The notes beneath the pieces are model-generated. The model was not told the DNA's origin and ran no database searches. It saw nothing but the letters and a program-made list of their open reading frames with translations. Positions 1-7,882 of a stretch of DNA of 15,907 nucleotides are shown here, in pieces. A program made the position numbers and the translations under genes. This DNA is from CAJGDV01 sp036667875 (GTDB lineage Bacteria > Bacillota_I > Bacilli_A > RF39 > UBA660): positions 1 to 15,907 of the forward strand of contig JAVWTD010000029.1 in the NCBI GenBank assembly GCA_036667875.1. Reading direction: 5' to 3'. Positions within the stretch are counted from its first letter, which is position 1. Each line of letters begins with the position of its first letter.

Positions 1-90
1 TTTACCCTATTTTCCATATGCTATATTTTGGGCTTCTTGTTTAATTTTTTAGAAGATTATTGAAAACTCGTAAATAGTAACAATTATGTC

Positions 91-119
91 TAGAAAAAAA
101 GTTTGAAATATAGTATAAT
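91..119 (+). promoter_or_regulatory. candidate promoter for recU-ponA
   Basis: A perfect TATAAT lies at 114-119. A weak -35 match, TAGAAA, lies at 91-96 with a 17-nt spacer. The expected transcription start would fall almost on the ribosome site (AGGTGA, 125-130), giving a nearly leaderless message, so the true promoter may be further upstream. Confidence 0.35.
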
Positions 120-134
120 TAATTAGGTGATGAT

Positions 135-701
135 ATGAGGTATCCAAACGGTATAGAAAAAGAAATAACCAAAAATATAACTTATAATAATCGAGGAATG
201 ACCTTAGAACAAGACATAAATATCACCAATCAATATTATCTAGACTATAATATAGCGTGCATTCATAAAAAGCCTACTCCCATAAATATTGTTAAAGTAG
301 AAGGAAATAAAATAAAAGAAGCATTCTTTAAAACATCTTCTACAACAGACTATAATGGTATTTATAAAGGAAAGTATATTGATTTTGACGCTAAAGAAAC
401 TAACTTAGATTATTTTCCAATAGATAATTTACAAACGCACCAATTAAAGCACCTTAAAACAGTTTTAAATATGGGTGGCATTAGTTTTATTATAGTTAGA
501 TTTAATAAATATAATAAAGTTTATTTATTAGAAACAAAAAAAATCTTATTTTTTATTGATAGCAACAAGAAAAAATCGTTACCATTATCTTTTTTTGAAG
601 AAAACGGATACGAAATTTTATTTAAATTTAGTCCTAGACTAGATTATATAAAAGCATTAGATATTATATTAGAAGGAGAAAAAAATGAACAAACAAATTA
701 A
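135..701 (+). CDS. recU: Holliday junction resolvase RecU
   Basis: RecU cleaves four-way DNA junctions during recombination and chromosome segregation in Firmicutes. The 188-residue protein is slightly shorter than the roughly 200 residues usual for the family. The family landmarks appear in order: NNRGM (residues 18-22), the IACIHKKPTPI strand (40-50), then the nuclease core STTDYNG (68-75) and IDFDAKET (82-89). In the PD-(D/E)xK scheme the metal ligands would be D72, D85 and K87. Residue 85 is aspartate where the well-known Bacillus protein has glutamate (FEAKET). The C-terminal APRLDYI-like stretch is present as SPRLDYI. The start is supported by AGGTGA five bases or so upstream. The 3' end overlaps ponA by 17 bases, the usual recU-ponA pairing in Bacilli, so the two are probably co-transcribed and translationally coupled. 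Confidence 0.95.
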   Translation: MRYPNGIEKEITKNITYNNRGMTLEQDINITNQYYLDYNIACIHKKPTPINIVKVEGNKIKEAFFKTSSTTDYNGIYKGKYIDFDAKETNLDYFPIDNLQTHQLKHLKTVLNMGGISFIIVRFNKYNKVYLLETKKILFFIDSNKKKSLPLSFFEENGYEILFKFSPRLDYIKALDIILEGEKNEQTN

Positions 702-3669
702 AAAACTGAGAAAATTAATGATTAGTCATCAACTAGAATCTTTAGTAGTTTTATTTACTGTTATTGGTTTAATAGTTTGCATTATTTTAAAACAATATAA
801 AATGATGCCACTTATAGTTATCGTGGATATTCTTGTACTGTTTGGTCCAAAACTTTTAAGTATTGGAAAGAATTACTACGATAAATTAGATTTAAAGTTT
901 ATAAAGAAAACAAAAAAATCAAATAACAAAAAAACTAAAGAAATTAGTAAAAAGAAAAAAGAAATCGAAAATTTAGAAAAAAAAGAAGATGTTAATATGG
1001 TAAAAAAGAAAAAAAATACAAAACCAAAAAAAAGTAATAAGTCAGGAATAAAAAAAGTACTTAAAGTATGTACTATGTGTTTCTTAGTATTTATGATATT
1101 AGGTTTTATTGGGGCAACATTATTTTTTGGATATGTTGTTACAAATGCTCCTAAGTTTGATCCTGAGAATTTGTATACTTCTGAATCATCTATACTTTAT
1201 GATATAAATGGAAAAGAATTTGCAAAGATAGGTTCTCAAGCTAGAGAGAAAATCAATTATGATGAGATGTCTGATGTTTTAGTAGATGCTATTATAGCAA
1301 CTGAAGATTCAAGATTCTTTCAACATAATGGATTTGACTTTCCTCGTTTCATTAAAGCAAGTTTAGGTCAAGTATTAGGAAATTCTAATGCCGGTGGTGC
1401 AAGTACGCTTACAATGCAAATTGCAAAAAATGCTTATACTTCTACAAAAGATGAGGGACTTGAAGGAATTATTCGTAAGTTTACCGATATTTATTTAGCT
1501 ATATTTAAGATAGAAAAGAAATATTCTAAACAACAAATATTTGAATTTTATGCCAATTCATATTATATGGGTGGTGGAGCTCACGGTGTTGAACAAGCTA
1601 GTTTAAATTACTTTGGAAAACATGCGAGTGAAATAAATTTAAGTGAAGCTGCTCTTCTAGCGGGATTATTTCAATCCCCTGGTGCTTATGATCCTTTCAT
1701 AGATCCAGAAAGAGCAATGAATAGACGTAATTTAGTTCTAAAACTTATGGTAAGACATGGTTATATTACTCAAAAAGAAGCTGATGCAGCTAGTGAAATT
1801 AAAATTGATGATATGCTTGTTGAAAAAGGTGTAAAATCAAATAACCCTTATCAAGGTTTTATTGATACTGTAGTTAGAGAAGTAAAAGAAGATTTAGGGA
1901 AAAATCCATATATGGTATCTATGAAAATATATACTACTATGGATCCTAGAGTTCAAGATATTGTCAATAATATAATGAGCGGTGCTACATTTGGATGGGA
2001 GAATCCTATTGTAGATGCTGGGGTTACAATATTAGACCCACAAACAGGTGCCCTTCGTGGTGTTGGAACAGGTAGAGATACTTCAAAAGAAGGACTTTAT
2101 AATAATGCTGTTCAAATTAATCGTCAAATAGGTTCTACTTCAAAGCCATTATTTGACTATGCACCTTCTATTGAATATAATAATACATCAACATATACTC
2201 TTCTAGGAGATGAGGAATATACTTATTCAGATGGTCATAGTATTTCAAACTATGATGCTGCTTATCATGGTATAGTTACTTCTCGTTATGCTGTTGTTGA
2301 TTCAAGAAATATTCCAGCCTTAAAAACATTCCAAAAAGTTGCAAATAAGAATACCATTGAAATGGTTACAAAACTTGGATTACATCCTGAATTAGATGCA
2401 ACTAAATCATTCCTACATGAAGCTCACGCTATTGGAGGATATAATGGTGAATCACCTCTTAGTGTTGGTGCTGCTTATAATGCTTTCGCTAATGGAGGTA
2501 ATTATTATGAGCCACACAGTTATTCTAAGATAGTATTTAGAGACACAGATCAAAAATATGAACAAAAAATTGAAAAAACTCGTGCTATGAGTGAAGAAAC
2601 AGCTTTCATGGTATATAATATGCTTGAAAGTGCAACACAAGGAGCACTTGGAAACTTTTCAAACAATATAATTCGTAAAAGATATGCTGCTAAAACTGGT
2701 ACTTCAAATTATACACAAGAGATAAAAGATAAGTATGGTTTAGCAGGAGATGCTATCAATGACTTATGGTTAGTTGGTTTAACTGATGAATATTCTATAA
2801 GTATTTGGTATGGTTATGATAAATTAGATAGTACATATTATTCTCATTTTGGTAATATTCAAAATATGTATTTATTTAGTGCACTTGCTAAGGATATCTT
2901 TACAAGAGATACTAAAGTTGTTCAACCAGCGGGTGTTGTTAATGTTACAGTTGAGATGAATACAATTGAGCCAATGTTACCAAGTGCTTATACACCTGAT
3001 TATTTGAAAGTAACTGAATTATTTAAAAAAGGTACTGAACCTACTGCAGTATCTCCAAGATTTAATCAATTAGAAAATCCTTCTAATTTAAAAGGAAATT
3101 CAAATAATGGAAAAGTCGCTTTAACTTGGAATACAATTAAAACGCCTGATTTAGCAAATAGTGATTATTTGCATAAATATTATGGTCAATTATTTAGAGG
3201 TGCTGGATGGATTTCTAGTGCTGTAGGTGCTCATTTAGGAGTTACTGGTCCTCTAGGTTATGATGTTTATGAAAAACTTAGTGATGGTAATTTAAAACAT
3301 ATTGGATCTACTTCAAGTGCTAGTTTTTCATTTGATGGTACTTCTAATGGTGAACATAGTTATGTTGTTAAGTCTGCATACTCTTCATTTAAATCTAATG
3401 CTTCAAGTGGTATTACTACTACTGTTAGGGTTAGTGGTGTTGATGAGGATGCACTAATATGTGCTTCTATCAATATAACTGATGGAGCTAAAATACCTGT
3501 TACAACAGGAAGAGATATCACAAGCAGAGTCACTTCAAATGTGCCTGGTATAAAAGTAGAGTTACAATCTATTAGTGATATTAGTGAAGGTATTAAAAAA
3601 GTAAAAGTTAATGTTACAAGTAGAGGGACAACTTGTATTAAAGAAATTACAGTTGAATTTGTAGAATAA
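685..3669 (+). CDS. ponA: class A penicillin-binding protein (PBP1a-type)
   Basis: This bifunctional peptidoglycan synthase is anchored in the membrane and polymerises lipid II and cross-links stem peptides outside the cell. In the GT51 glycosyltransferase domain, ATEDSRFF carries the first catalytic glutamate (E207), GGASTLTMQ is at 237-245, and the second glutamate is E287 in QQIFEFY. The transpeptidase has STSK (nucleophile S484), SRN (540-542) and KTGT (670-673). A fibronectin-III-like module follows from about 798 to 905, then a C-terminal beta-rich tail to 994. It is longer than Bacillus PonA (about 914). The N-terminus is unusual: two hydrophobic helices (about 19-35 and 41-58) and a lysine-rich stretch (about 72-118) precede the usual membrane anchor (about 127-150). 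AGAAGGAG just upstream fixes the start, inside the end of recU. Confidence 0.95.
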   Translation: MNKQIKKLRKLMISHQLESLVVLFTVIGLIVCIILKQYKMMPLIVIVDILVLFGPKLLSIGKNYYDKLDLKFIKKTKKSNNKKTKEISKKKKEIENLEKKEDVNMVKKKKNTKPKKSNKSGIKKVLKVCTMCFLVFMILGFIGATLFFGYVVTNAPKFDPENLYTSESSILYDINGKEFAKIGSQAREKINYDEMSDVLVDAIIATEDSRFFQHNGFDFPRFIKASLGQVLGNSNAGGASTLTMQIAKNAYTSTKDEGLEGIIRKFTDIYLAIFKIEKKYSKQQIFEFYANSYYMGGGAHGVEQASLNYFGKHASEINLSEAALLAGLFQSPGAYDPFIDPERAMNRRNLVLKLMVRHGYITQKEADAASEIKIDDMLVEKGVKSNNPYQGFIDTVVREVKEDLGKNPYMVSMKIYTTMDPRVQDIVNNIMSGATFGWENPIVDAGVTILDPQTGALRGVGTGRDTSKEGLYNNAVQINRQIGSTSKPLFDYAPSIEYNNTSTYTLLGDEEYTYSDGHSISNYDAAYHGIVTSRYAVVDSRNIPALKTFQKVANKNTIEMVTKLGLHPELDATKSFLHEAHAIGGYNGESPLSVGAAYNAFANGGNYYEPHSYSKIVFRDTDQKYEQKIEKTRAMSEETAFMVYNMLESATQGALGNFSNNIIRKRYAAKTGTSNYTQEIKDKYGLAGDAINDLWLVGLTDEYSISIWYGYDKLDSTYYSHFGNIQNMYLFSALAKDIFTRDTKVVQPAGVVNVTVEMNTIEPMLPSAYTPDYLKVTELFKKGTEPTAVSPRFNQLENPSNLKGNSNNGKVALTWNTIKTPDLANSDYLHKYYGQLFRGAGWISSAVGAHLGVTGPLGYDVYEKLSDGNLKHIGSTSSASFSFDGTSNGEHSYVVKSAYSSFKSNASSGITTTVRVSGVDEDALICASINITDGAKIPVTTGRDITSRVTSNVPGIKVELQSISDISEGIKKVKVNVTSRGTTCIKEITVEFVE

Positions 3670-3671
3670 AG

Positions 3672-3702
3672 AAAAGACACTACTAATAAGTAGTGTCTTT
3701 TT
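3672..3702. terminator. bidirectional terminator shared by ponA and nth
   Basis: A perfect 13-bp stem (3672-3684 with 3689-3701) closes on an AATA loop. The plus strand ends in TTTTT. The minus strand ends in TTTT then CTTTATT. It starts two bases after the ponA stop codon and contains the last four codons of nth, whose TAG is at 3683-3685. Confidence 0.9.
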
Positions 3703-4291
3703 GACATATATTTTTTAAAGGACAACCTTCACATTTGGGGTTTATTGCTTTACAATAATACCTTCCAAACAATAATAATTGATGATGTCTTTTTAACATG
3801 TCATCATTTTTAAATAATTCTGTTAGTTTCTTTTCTACGTCTATTACTGTGTCGTCTTTTTTGGCTAGTCCTAGTCTTTTACTAACTCTTAATACATGCG
3901 TGTCAACTGCGATACAGGGAACTTTATATAACATTCCTAGTACTACGTTTGTTGTTTTTCTTCCTACTCCAGGAAGGCTTTCTAAGTAGTCTCGATTGTT
4001 TGGCACAGTTCCTTTTTGTTCTTCTATTAATCTTCTTGCTATGTTTATTATATTTGACGATTTTTTATTAAAACTTCCAAGTGGTCTTATTATATTTTTT
4101 ATATCTTCAATTTCAGCATTTTTTAATTCTTCTAAAGAATTGTATTTTTTAAATAAAATATCACCGACTTGATTTACTCTTTTGTCTGTTGTTTGTGCAC
4201 TTAGCATAACTTTTAATAGTAGTTGATAATCTGACTCATAACTTAATTCACTAGAGGGATTTGGAAATAATTCTTCTAAATAATTATTCAT
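3683..4291 (-). CDS. nth: endonuclease III (DNA glycosylase/AP lyase)
   Basis: Base-excision repair enzyme that removes oxidised pyrimidines and nicks abasic sites. The 202-residue protein is close to the usual family length of about 210. The helix-hairpin-helix is LPGVGRKTTNVVLG, with catalytic lysine K112; the catalytic aspartate is D130 in AVDTHVLRVSKRLGL. The C-terminal [4Fe-4S] loop is complete: C180, C187, C190 and C196 in the CX6CX2CX5C spacing. The start codon lies inside the last codons of dnaD (8-base overlap) and has no strong ribosome site, which suggests translational coupling. The final residues DTTY and the stop codon are encoded within the shared terminator hairpin. nth beside dnaD is the usual Bacilli order. 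Confidence 0.95.
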   Translation of the reverse strand: MNNYLEELFPNPSSELSYESDYQLLLKVMLSAQTTDKRVNQVGDILFKKYNSLEELKNAEIEDIKNIIRPLGSFNKKSSNIINIARRLIEEQKGTVPNNRDYLESLPGVGRKTTNVVLGMLYKVPCIAVDTHVLRVSKRLGLAKKDDTVIDVEKKLTELFKNDDMLKRHHQLLLFGRYYCKAINPKCEGCPLKNICQKDTTY

Positions 4292-4937
4292 TCATCCAAT
4301 CATAACTTTCATCAATTTCTACGAGTGGTTCAGTTATTTCTATGGTTTCTGTATTTATTGTTTTTGATTTAAGAATATCTTCCTCTGTTTTAAATCCTTG
4401 TTTATCCCAATTATCTAATATGGTGTCTACATAAGTAAGATTGATTTGTCCGTTGTATATAGCCTCTTTTAAGCCTGCTAGAACGAAATCATCACTGTAC
4501 CCTACCATTTTCCATGCGTCAATTATTTTCTTCTCACGTGCTATTAAATCGCGTTTAAAGGCTTGTTCAAATTCTTTTTTTATATCTACTTTTGGTGTTT
4601 CTATTATATCTTCTTCTTCTACTACAAGATATGTTAATTTTTTATATAGTTCATCTAAATTTATTATTTGTCTAATATCATCATTTTCTTTAACAGTATC
4701 TACACTAATTAATTTTTTTTCTTCTAAATCATTTAATACCTTAATAATAATCTTAGGTTTTTCGTTTAGTTCACTACAAATTTTTGATATATCAAATTCA
4801 ATATTTGTCATATTAATTAAATACTCTAAAAAATAAAGTTCTTCATAATTTATTCCTAATAGATTTTTATTGTAAAACAGTATACTAGGTACTACTATAT
4901 CTTTTTTACCAATCATATTTTTAACTTTATTAAACAT
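4284..4937 (-). CDS. dnaD: replication initiation protein DnaD
   Basis: DnaD helps remodel DNA and load the replicative helicase at origins and restart sites in Firmicutes. The N-terminal part (roughly residues 20-100) looks like the winged-helix DDBH1 domain. The C-terminal DDBH2 domain is marked by YSDDFVLAGLKEAI followed by LTYVDTILDNWDKQG, the family's YxxxIL..W signature. An acidic tail ends in YDWMNE. I chose ATG at 4937 because GGGTGA sits five bases before it. A GTG at 4946 would add three residues (M-I-K) but lies directly on the ribosome site. It heads a two-gene unit with nth. A TATAAT lies at 4960-4955. Confidence 0.9.
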   Translation of the reverse strand: MFNKVKNMIGKKDIVVPSILFYNKNLLGINYEELYFLEYLINMTNIEFDISKICSELNEKPKIIIKVLNDLEEKKLISVDTVKENDDIRQIINLDELYKKLTYLVVEEEDIIETPKVDIKKEFEQAFKRDLIAREKKIIDAWKMVGYSDDFVLAGLKEAIYNGQINLTYVDTILDNWDKQGFKTEEDILKSKTINTETIEITEPLVEIDESYDWMNE

Positions 4938-4954
4938 TTTTATCACCCACCTAC

Positions 4955-4960
4955 ATTATA
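4955..4960 (-). promoter_or_regulatory. candidate -10 box for dnaD-nth
   Basis: The minus strand reads TATAAT here, about 18 bases before the dnaD start. No good -35 is seen at the usual distance, where the T-tract of the upstream terminator lies (TTTATT at 4983-4978). This is a weak call. Confidence 0.35.
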
Positions 4961-4971
4961 TATGATATATT

Positions 4972-4998
4972 AAAAAAAATAAAGGTTTAACCTTTATT
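4972..4998 (-). terminator. intrinsic terminator after the lipoprotein gene
   Basis: On the minus strand AATAAAGG and CCTTTATT form an 8-10 bp palindromic stem (4998-4978), followed by a run of T (4977-4972). The lipoprotein's TAA stop (4996-4994) lies inside the 5' arm. Confidence 0.88.
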
Positions 4999-5611
4999 CT
5001 TTATCAGTGTCTTCTTCTTCAGTGTCTTCTTCTTCTTCTTCTTCGTCAGCATCATCTGGTTCATCTTGATCTAGTTGTTCTTCAAGTGCATCAAGTTCTT
5101 CATCTAAACGATCAAGTTCTGCTTCTCTTGCTTCTAAAGCTAACATTCTTGCTTCAAATTCTTCTTCAGTGATTTCACCATTTTCAAATTGTTGGTCAAG
5201 TGCTTCTTCTTCTGCTTCAAGAGCTTCATCCATACCTGCTAATTCTTCTTCTTTTGAATAAATTGCTTTTAATCTTTCATCTTCTTTTTCATCTTCACTA
5301 AATTTAACTTTGTTTAAATCAAGATCTTTATCTAATCCATAACTTTCTTTTAAAGTTTCTGTTTTAGCATCAATTTCTTTTTTTTCACTCATTAGTGTTT
5401 CTTTTTGTTTGCTGTATTCTTCAGTTGTGATTGTTTTTTCAGCAAGGCTTGTTTTTAAAGATGATAAACTATCCATTACGGTTCTTCTAGATTCCTTTAT
5501 AACAGAGTTTTTTTGAAGATATTCTTTGTAGTTTATAACAGTTTGTTTTTCATTTTTTGTACATCCTACAAGTGTGAGAAGACATAGACTGGCGATAAGT
5601 AATTTTTTCAT
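4994..5611 (-). CDS. acidic coiled-coil lipoprotein with SHOCT-like repeats
   Basis: I do not recognise a named family. The first 17 residues are a lipoprotein signal peptide ending in the lipobox LVGC (C17), so the mature protein should be lipid-anchored on the outer face of the membrane. The rest is strongly helical and charged. Two segments resemble the SHOCT motif (a short helix, then G-x-I-T-x-E-E-[FY], then a helix): KTITTEEYSKQKETLM (about 59-74) and NGEITEEEFEARMLAL (about 149-164). The C-terminal 30 residues are almost all Asp and Glu. The acidic tail is encoded by a GAA-rich trinucleotide tract near 5005-5045 that could slip. AGGAGA precedes the ATG. It is monocistronic, with its own strong promoter and terminator. 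The function is unknown. Confidence 0.85.
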   Translation of the reverse strand: MKKLLIASLCLLTLVGCTKNEKQTVINYKEYLQKNSVIKESRRTVMDSLSSLKTSLAEKTITTEEYSKQKETLMSEKKEIDAKTETLKESYGLDKDLDLNKVKFSEDEKEDERLKAIYSKEEELAGMDEALEAEEEALDQQFENGEITEEEFEARMLALEAREAELDRLDEELDALEEQLDQDEPDDADEEEEEEDTEEEDTDKE

Positions 5612-5633
5612 ATAATTCTCCTATTCTTAACAA

Positions 5634-5662
5634 ATAATAACATATAGTTATTATTTTGTCAA
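5634..5662 (-). promoter_or_regulatory. sigma-A-type promoter of the lipoprotein gene
   Basis: The -35 is a perfect TTGACA (5662-5657). A 17-nt spacer leads to TATTAT (5639-5634), preceded by TGT as an extended -10. The ATG lies about 23 bases downstream of the -10. Confidence 0.85.
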
Positions 5663-5698
5663 CCCCAGATGTTTAATTATTGTAAACTTTACAGAAAA

Positions 5699-6100
5699 CT
5701 ACTGTGGTGTTTTAATAACTGGTAATATACAATTATTTAAATCTTCAGTTATTTTAAAATCTTTAGTTGATCCGTTACCGCAATATGTTCCGTCAGAAAA
5801 GGCTTCTAGTACTACTTCGTTATTTACTATTTTTACTAAACCGGTGTAATTGGTCATGTCACCACTTAGGGGTAAGTCTAAACTTTTTAAACTTATGCCT
5901 GTTTCTGGTATTACATTATTTATTTCTTCTTCTAAGTATATTTCTACACCTTTTATTATGGTTCTTGCGTCTTCTTTAAATTTATTTCTTTTAGATTCAC
6001 TAATAGTATTTTCTACACTGGGTATTGCAATTACTACTATTATTCCTAATATTGTTATGATTGCTAATAATTCTACAAGTGTAAATCCTTTTTTCTTCAT
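5699..6100 (-). CDS. type IV pilin-like prepilin (N-methylation motif protein)
   Basis: The 133-residue protein begins MKKKGFTLVELLAIITILGII, the class III prepilin signal. A prepilin peptidase would cut after the glycine and methylate the new N-terminal phenylalanine; glutamate at +5 is present. The hydrophobic helix runs to about residue 30. A mostly polar globular domain follows, with two cysteines near the end (in TYCGNG and NNCILP) that could form a disulfide. I chose the ATG at 6100 because AGGTGG lies just upstream; the longer frame from 6139 would put residues before the signal. No assembly ATPase, platform protein or peptidase lies nearby, so its partners must be elsewhere. It could be a ComG-type minor pseudopilin or a surface pilin. 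Confidence 0.85.
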   Translation of the reverse strand: MKKKGFTLVELLAIITILGIIVVIAIPSVENTISESKRNKFKEDARTIIKGVEIYLEEEINNVIPETGISLKSLDLPLSGDMTNYTGLVKIVNNEVVLEAFSDGTYCGNGSTKDFKITEDLNNCILPVIKTPQ

Positions 6101-6119
6101 ACTAACACCACCTATTATA

Positions 6120-6147
6120 ATTATAACATGTAATAACATTTAAGCAA
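6120..6147 (-). promoter_or_regulatory. extended -10 promoter of the prepilin gene
   Basis: The minus strand has TGT-TATAAT (6128-6120) with TTGCTT (6147-6142) 16 bases upstream. It sits in the short gap after prmC, so the prepilin gene can be expressed separately. Confidence 0.6.
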
Positions 6148-6157
6148 ATGAAAAGAT

Positions 6158-6721
6158 TTATATATTGTTATAAACAAATATAAATCTATCTCTTTTTTGC
6201 ATATCTTTTTCTATTACTACTTTAGAATTTTTAAATATATTTAAGGCATAATTTTTGATTTCTTGTCCTTGAGTTTCTCCTATTTCAAAGGCAATTATGC
6301 TTTTTTCTTTTAAATATTTTTTTGAATTATCTAGTATTTTTTTATAAAGTTCTAATCCTTTATCGTTNNNNNNNNNNNNNNNNNNNNNNNNNNNNNNNNN
6401 NNNNNNNNNNNNNNNNNNNNNNNNNNNNNNNNNNNNNNNNNNNNNNNNNNNNNNNNNNNNNNNNNNNTTTATGGTTTTTTCAACTAATTCTTCTGTTTCA
6501 AATCTTGGAATTAATACATTTTCATTAACATTTATTGTTAGTCCATAAAAGTCAACATTACCGATTATATATTGTACAGGTACTCCGTTTATAATTTTAT
6601 CTATTCCTTCTTGATATTTATCTAAATTATCAATATATTTATATAGATATTCTGCTAGAGATGTATCAATATTATGAAGTTTAAGTTTTAATGTTGCTTC
6701 TTCAATTAGTTTATTCTCCAC
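6158..6721 (-). CDS. prmC: release factor glutamine N5-methyltransferase PrmC (interrupted by assembly gap)
   Basis: PrmC methylates the glutamine of the GGQ motif in release factors using S-adenosylmethionine. The N-terminal helical domain is followed by GVPVQYIIG (46-54) and NVLIPRFETEELVE (68-81), typical of the family. After the gap the C-terminal part (LYKKIL..., IIAFEIGETQGQ) matches the last methyltransferase strands. The SAM-binding glycine loop and the NPPY motif are not visible and must fall in the N block. Comparison with E. coli PrmC (277 residues) suggests about 110 residues are missing, more than 100 N would hold. The GTG start lies within the last codons of prfA and lacks a clear ribosome site; GGAG just inside it leaves the exact start uncertain. 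prfA-prmC pairing supports the call. Confidence 0.88.
   Translation of the reverse strand: MENKLIEEATLKLKLHNIDTSLAEYLYKYIDNLDKYQEGIDKIINGVPVQYIIGNVDFYGLTINVNENVLIPRFETEELVEKTIXXXXXXXXXXXXXXXXXXXXXXXXXXXXXXXXXXNDKGLELYKKILDNSKKYLKEKSIIAFEIGETQGQEIKNYALNIFKNSKVVIEKDMQKRDRFIFVYNNI
6368..6467. other. assembly gap of exactly 100 N
   Basis: The block is the conventional placeholder for a gap of unknown length. It removes the catalytic centre of prmC. Confidence 0.97.
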
Positions 6722-7766
6722 GTAATTTGCGTGCTTGATCTTCTGTAATTAAAGCTTCAATGATTTCATCAAGTGCTCCTTCCATTACTCTATCAAGTTG
6801 TTTTAAGGTAAAACCAATTCTATGATCTGTTACTCTGTTTTGAGGATAGTTATATGTTCTTATTTTTTCTGAACGGTCTCCTGAACCGATTTTGCTTCTT
6901 CTTTGTTCTCCTTCAGATTCTGCTTTTTCTCTTTGTCTTAGGTCAAATAATCTTGTTTGAAGAATTTTAATGGCTTTGTCTTTGTTTTTTATTTGTGATC
7001 TTTCTGTTTGTGAATAAACAACTATTCCTGTTGGAATATGGGTAAGTCTTACTGCTGAGTCGGTTGTATTTACTCCTTGTCCACCACATCCTGATGATCT
7101 TGTGATATCAATTCTAACATCGTTCATATCTAGTTCAGAATCTACTTCTTCTGCTTCAGGCATAACTAAAACTGTTGATGTTGAAGTGTGTACTCGACCT
7201 GCTGATTCTGTTTCAGGAACTCTTTGAACACGGTGTGCTCCAGATTCATATTTAAGTTTTGAATAAACGTTATCCCCTTTAATAATAAATCCTACTAAAG
7301 AATATCCGCCTGCTTCTCCAAATTCTTCTGTTAGTATGTCTACTTTCCAATCTTGTTTTTCGGCATATCTTGTATACATTCTATATAGGTCTCCTGCGAA
7401 GATATTTCCTTCATCTCCTCCGGCTGCTCCTCTTATTTCAACAATAACGTTTTTTCCGTCATTTGGGTCTTTTGGTAAGAGAATTATTTCAAAGTCTTCT
7501 AGCATTTTTTGCTTTTTTGTTTCTAATTCATCTAATTCTTCTTTTGCAAATTCTCCAAGTTCTGGATCTTTTAATAATTCGCGAGCTTCTTCTATTCCTT
7601 TTAATACTTGTTTATATTCTTGATATGTTTCATAAGCTTCTCTTAATCCTGATTGTTCTTTTGATAATTCTAGTGTTTTTTTAATATTGGATAAAATCTC
7701 TTGTTGCATCATTTGATTTTGTATTTCTACATATCTTTCTTCTATTATATTTAATCTTTCTATCAT
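6711..7766 (-). CDS. prfA: peptide chain release factor 1
   Basis: RF1 reads UAA and UAG in the ribosomal A site and triggers peptide release. The 351-residue protein has the normal length. The catalytic GGQ is at residues 228-230 in SSGCGGQGVNTTDSAVRLTH; Q230 is the PrmC target. The codon-recognition tripeptide is PET (184-186) in RVPETESAGRVHTS, a PxT form, which separates it from RF2 (SPF). The N-terminal part (1-100) is the helical domain 1, and AAGGDEG (114-120) is also conserved. The ATG follows GCGAGG at normal distance. A strong promoter lies upstream and prmC overlaps its 3' end by 11 bases, so RF1 and its modifying enzyme are made from one message. Confidence 0.97.
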   Translation of the reverse strand: MIERLNIIEERYVEIQNQMMQQEILSNIKKTLELSKEQSGLREAYETYQEYKQVLKGIEEARELLKDPELGEFAKEELDELETKKQKMLEDFEIILLPKDPNDGKNVIVEIRGAAGGDEGNIFAGDLYRMYTRYAEKQDWKVDILTEEFGEAGGYSLVGFIIKGDNVYSKLKYESGAHRVQRVPETESAGRVHTSTSTVLVMPEAEEVDSELDMNDVRIDITRSSGCGGQGVNTTDSAVRLTHIPTGIVVYSQTERSQIKNKDKAIKILQTRLFDLRQREKAESEGEQRRSKIGSGDRSEKIRTYNYPQNRVTDHRIGFTLKQLDRVMEGALDEIIEALITEDQARKLRGE

Positions 7767-7796
7767 TTTATCTTTTCCTCGCTTTACTCGTTATAA

Positions 7797-7825
7797 ATTA
7801 TACTATAAATATCTAATTTTATCAA
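7797..7825 (-). promoter_or_regulatory. sigma-A-type promoter of prfA-prmC
   Basis: TTGATA (7825-7820), a 17-nt spacer and TATAAT (7802-7797) form a near-consensus promoter. The prfA ATG lies about 30 bases downstream of the -10. Confidence 0.85.
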
Positions 7826-7830
7826 CTTTT

Positions 7831-7861
7831 TTGGATTTATATTTGTTATAAATGATATAAT
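7831..7861 (+). promoter_or_regulatory. extended -10 promoter of the small membrane protein gene
   Basis: TGA-TATAAT (7853-7861) is a strong extended -10. The -35 (TTGGAT, 7831-7836) is weak and 19 bases away. It is divergent from, and close to, the prfA promoter. Confidence 0.6.
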
Positions 7862-7882
7862 TAAAAAAGATAGGAGTAGTTT

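Noticed and set aside
1..17. Possible divergent minus-strand gene starting at ATG 17
   Set aside because: Only five codons are visible and there is no ribosome site upstream of it; it cannot be supported.
3360..3725. 121-residue frame antisense to the end of ponA
   Set aside because: It lies opposite strongly supported PBP coding sequence, crosses the terminator and has no recognisable family or ribosome site; it is a frame shadow.
5640..5700. GTAAAGTTTAC as a terminator after the prepilin gene
   Set aside because: The stem is five bases with a one-base loop and lacks a T-tract.
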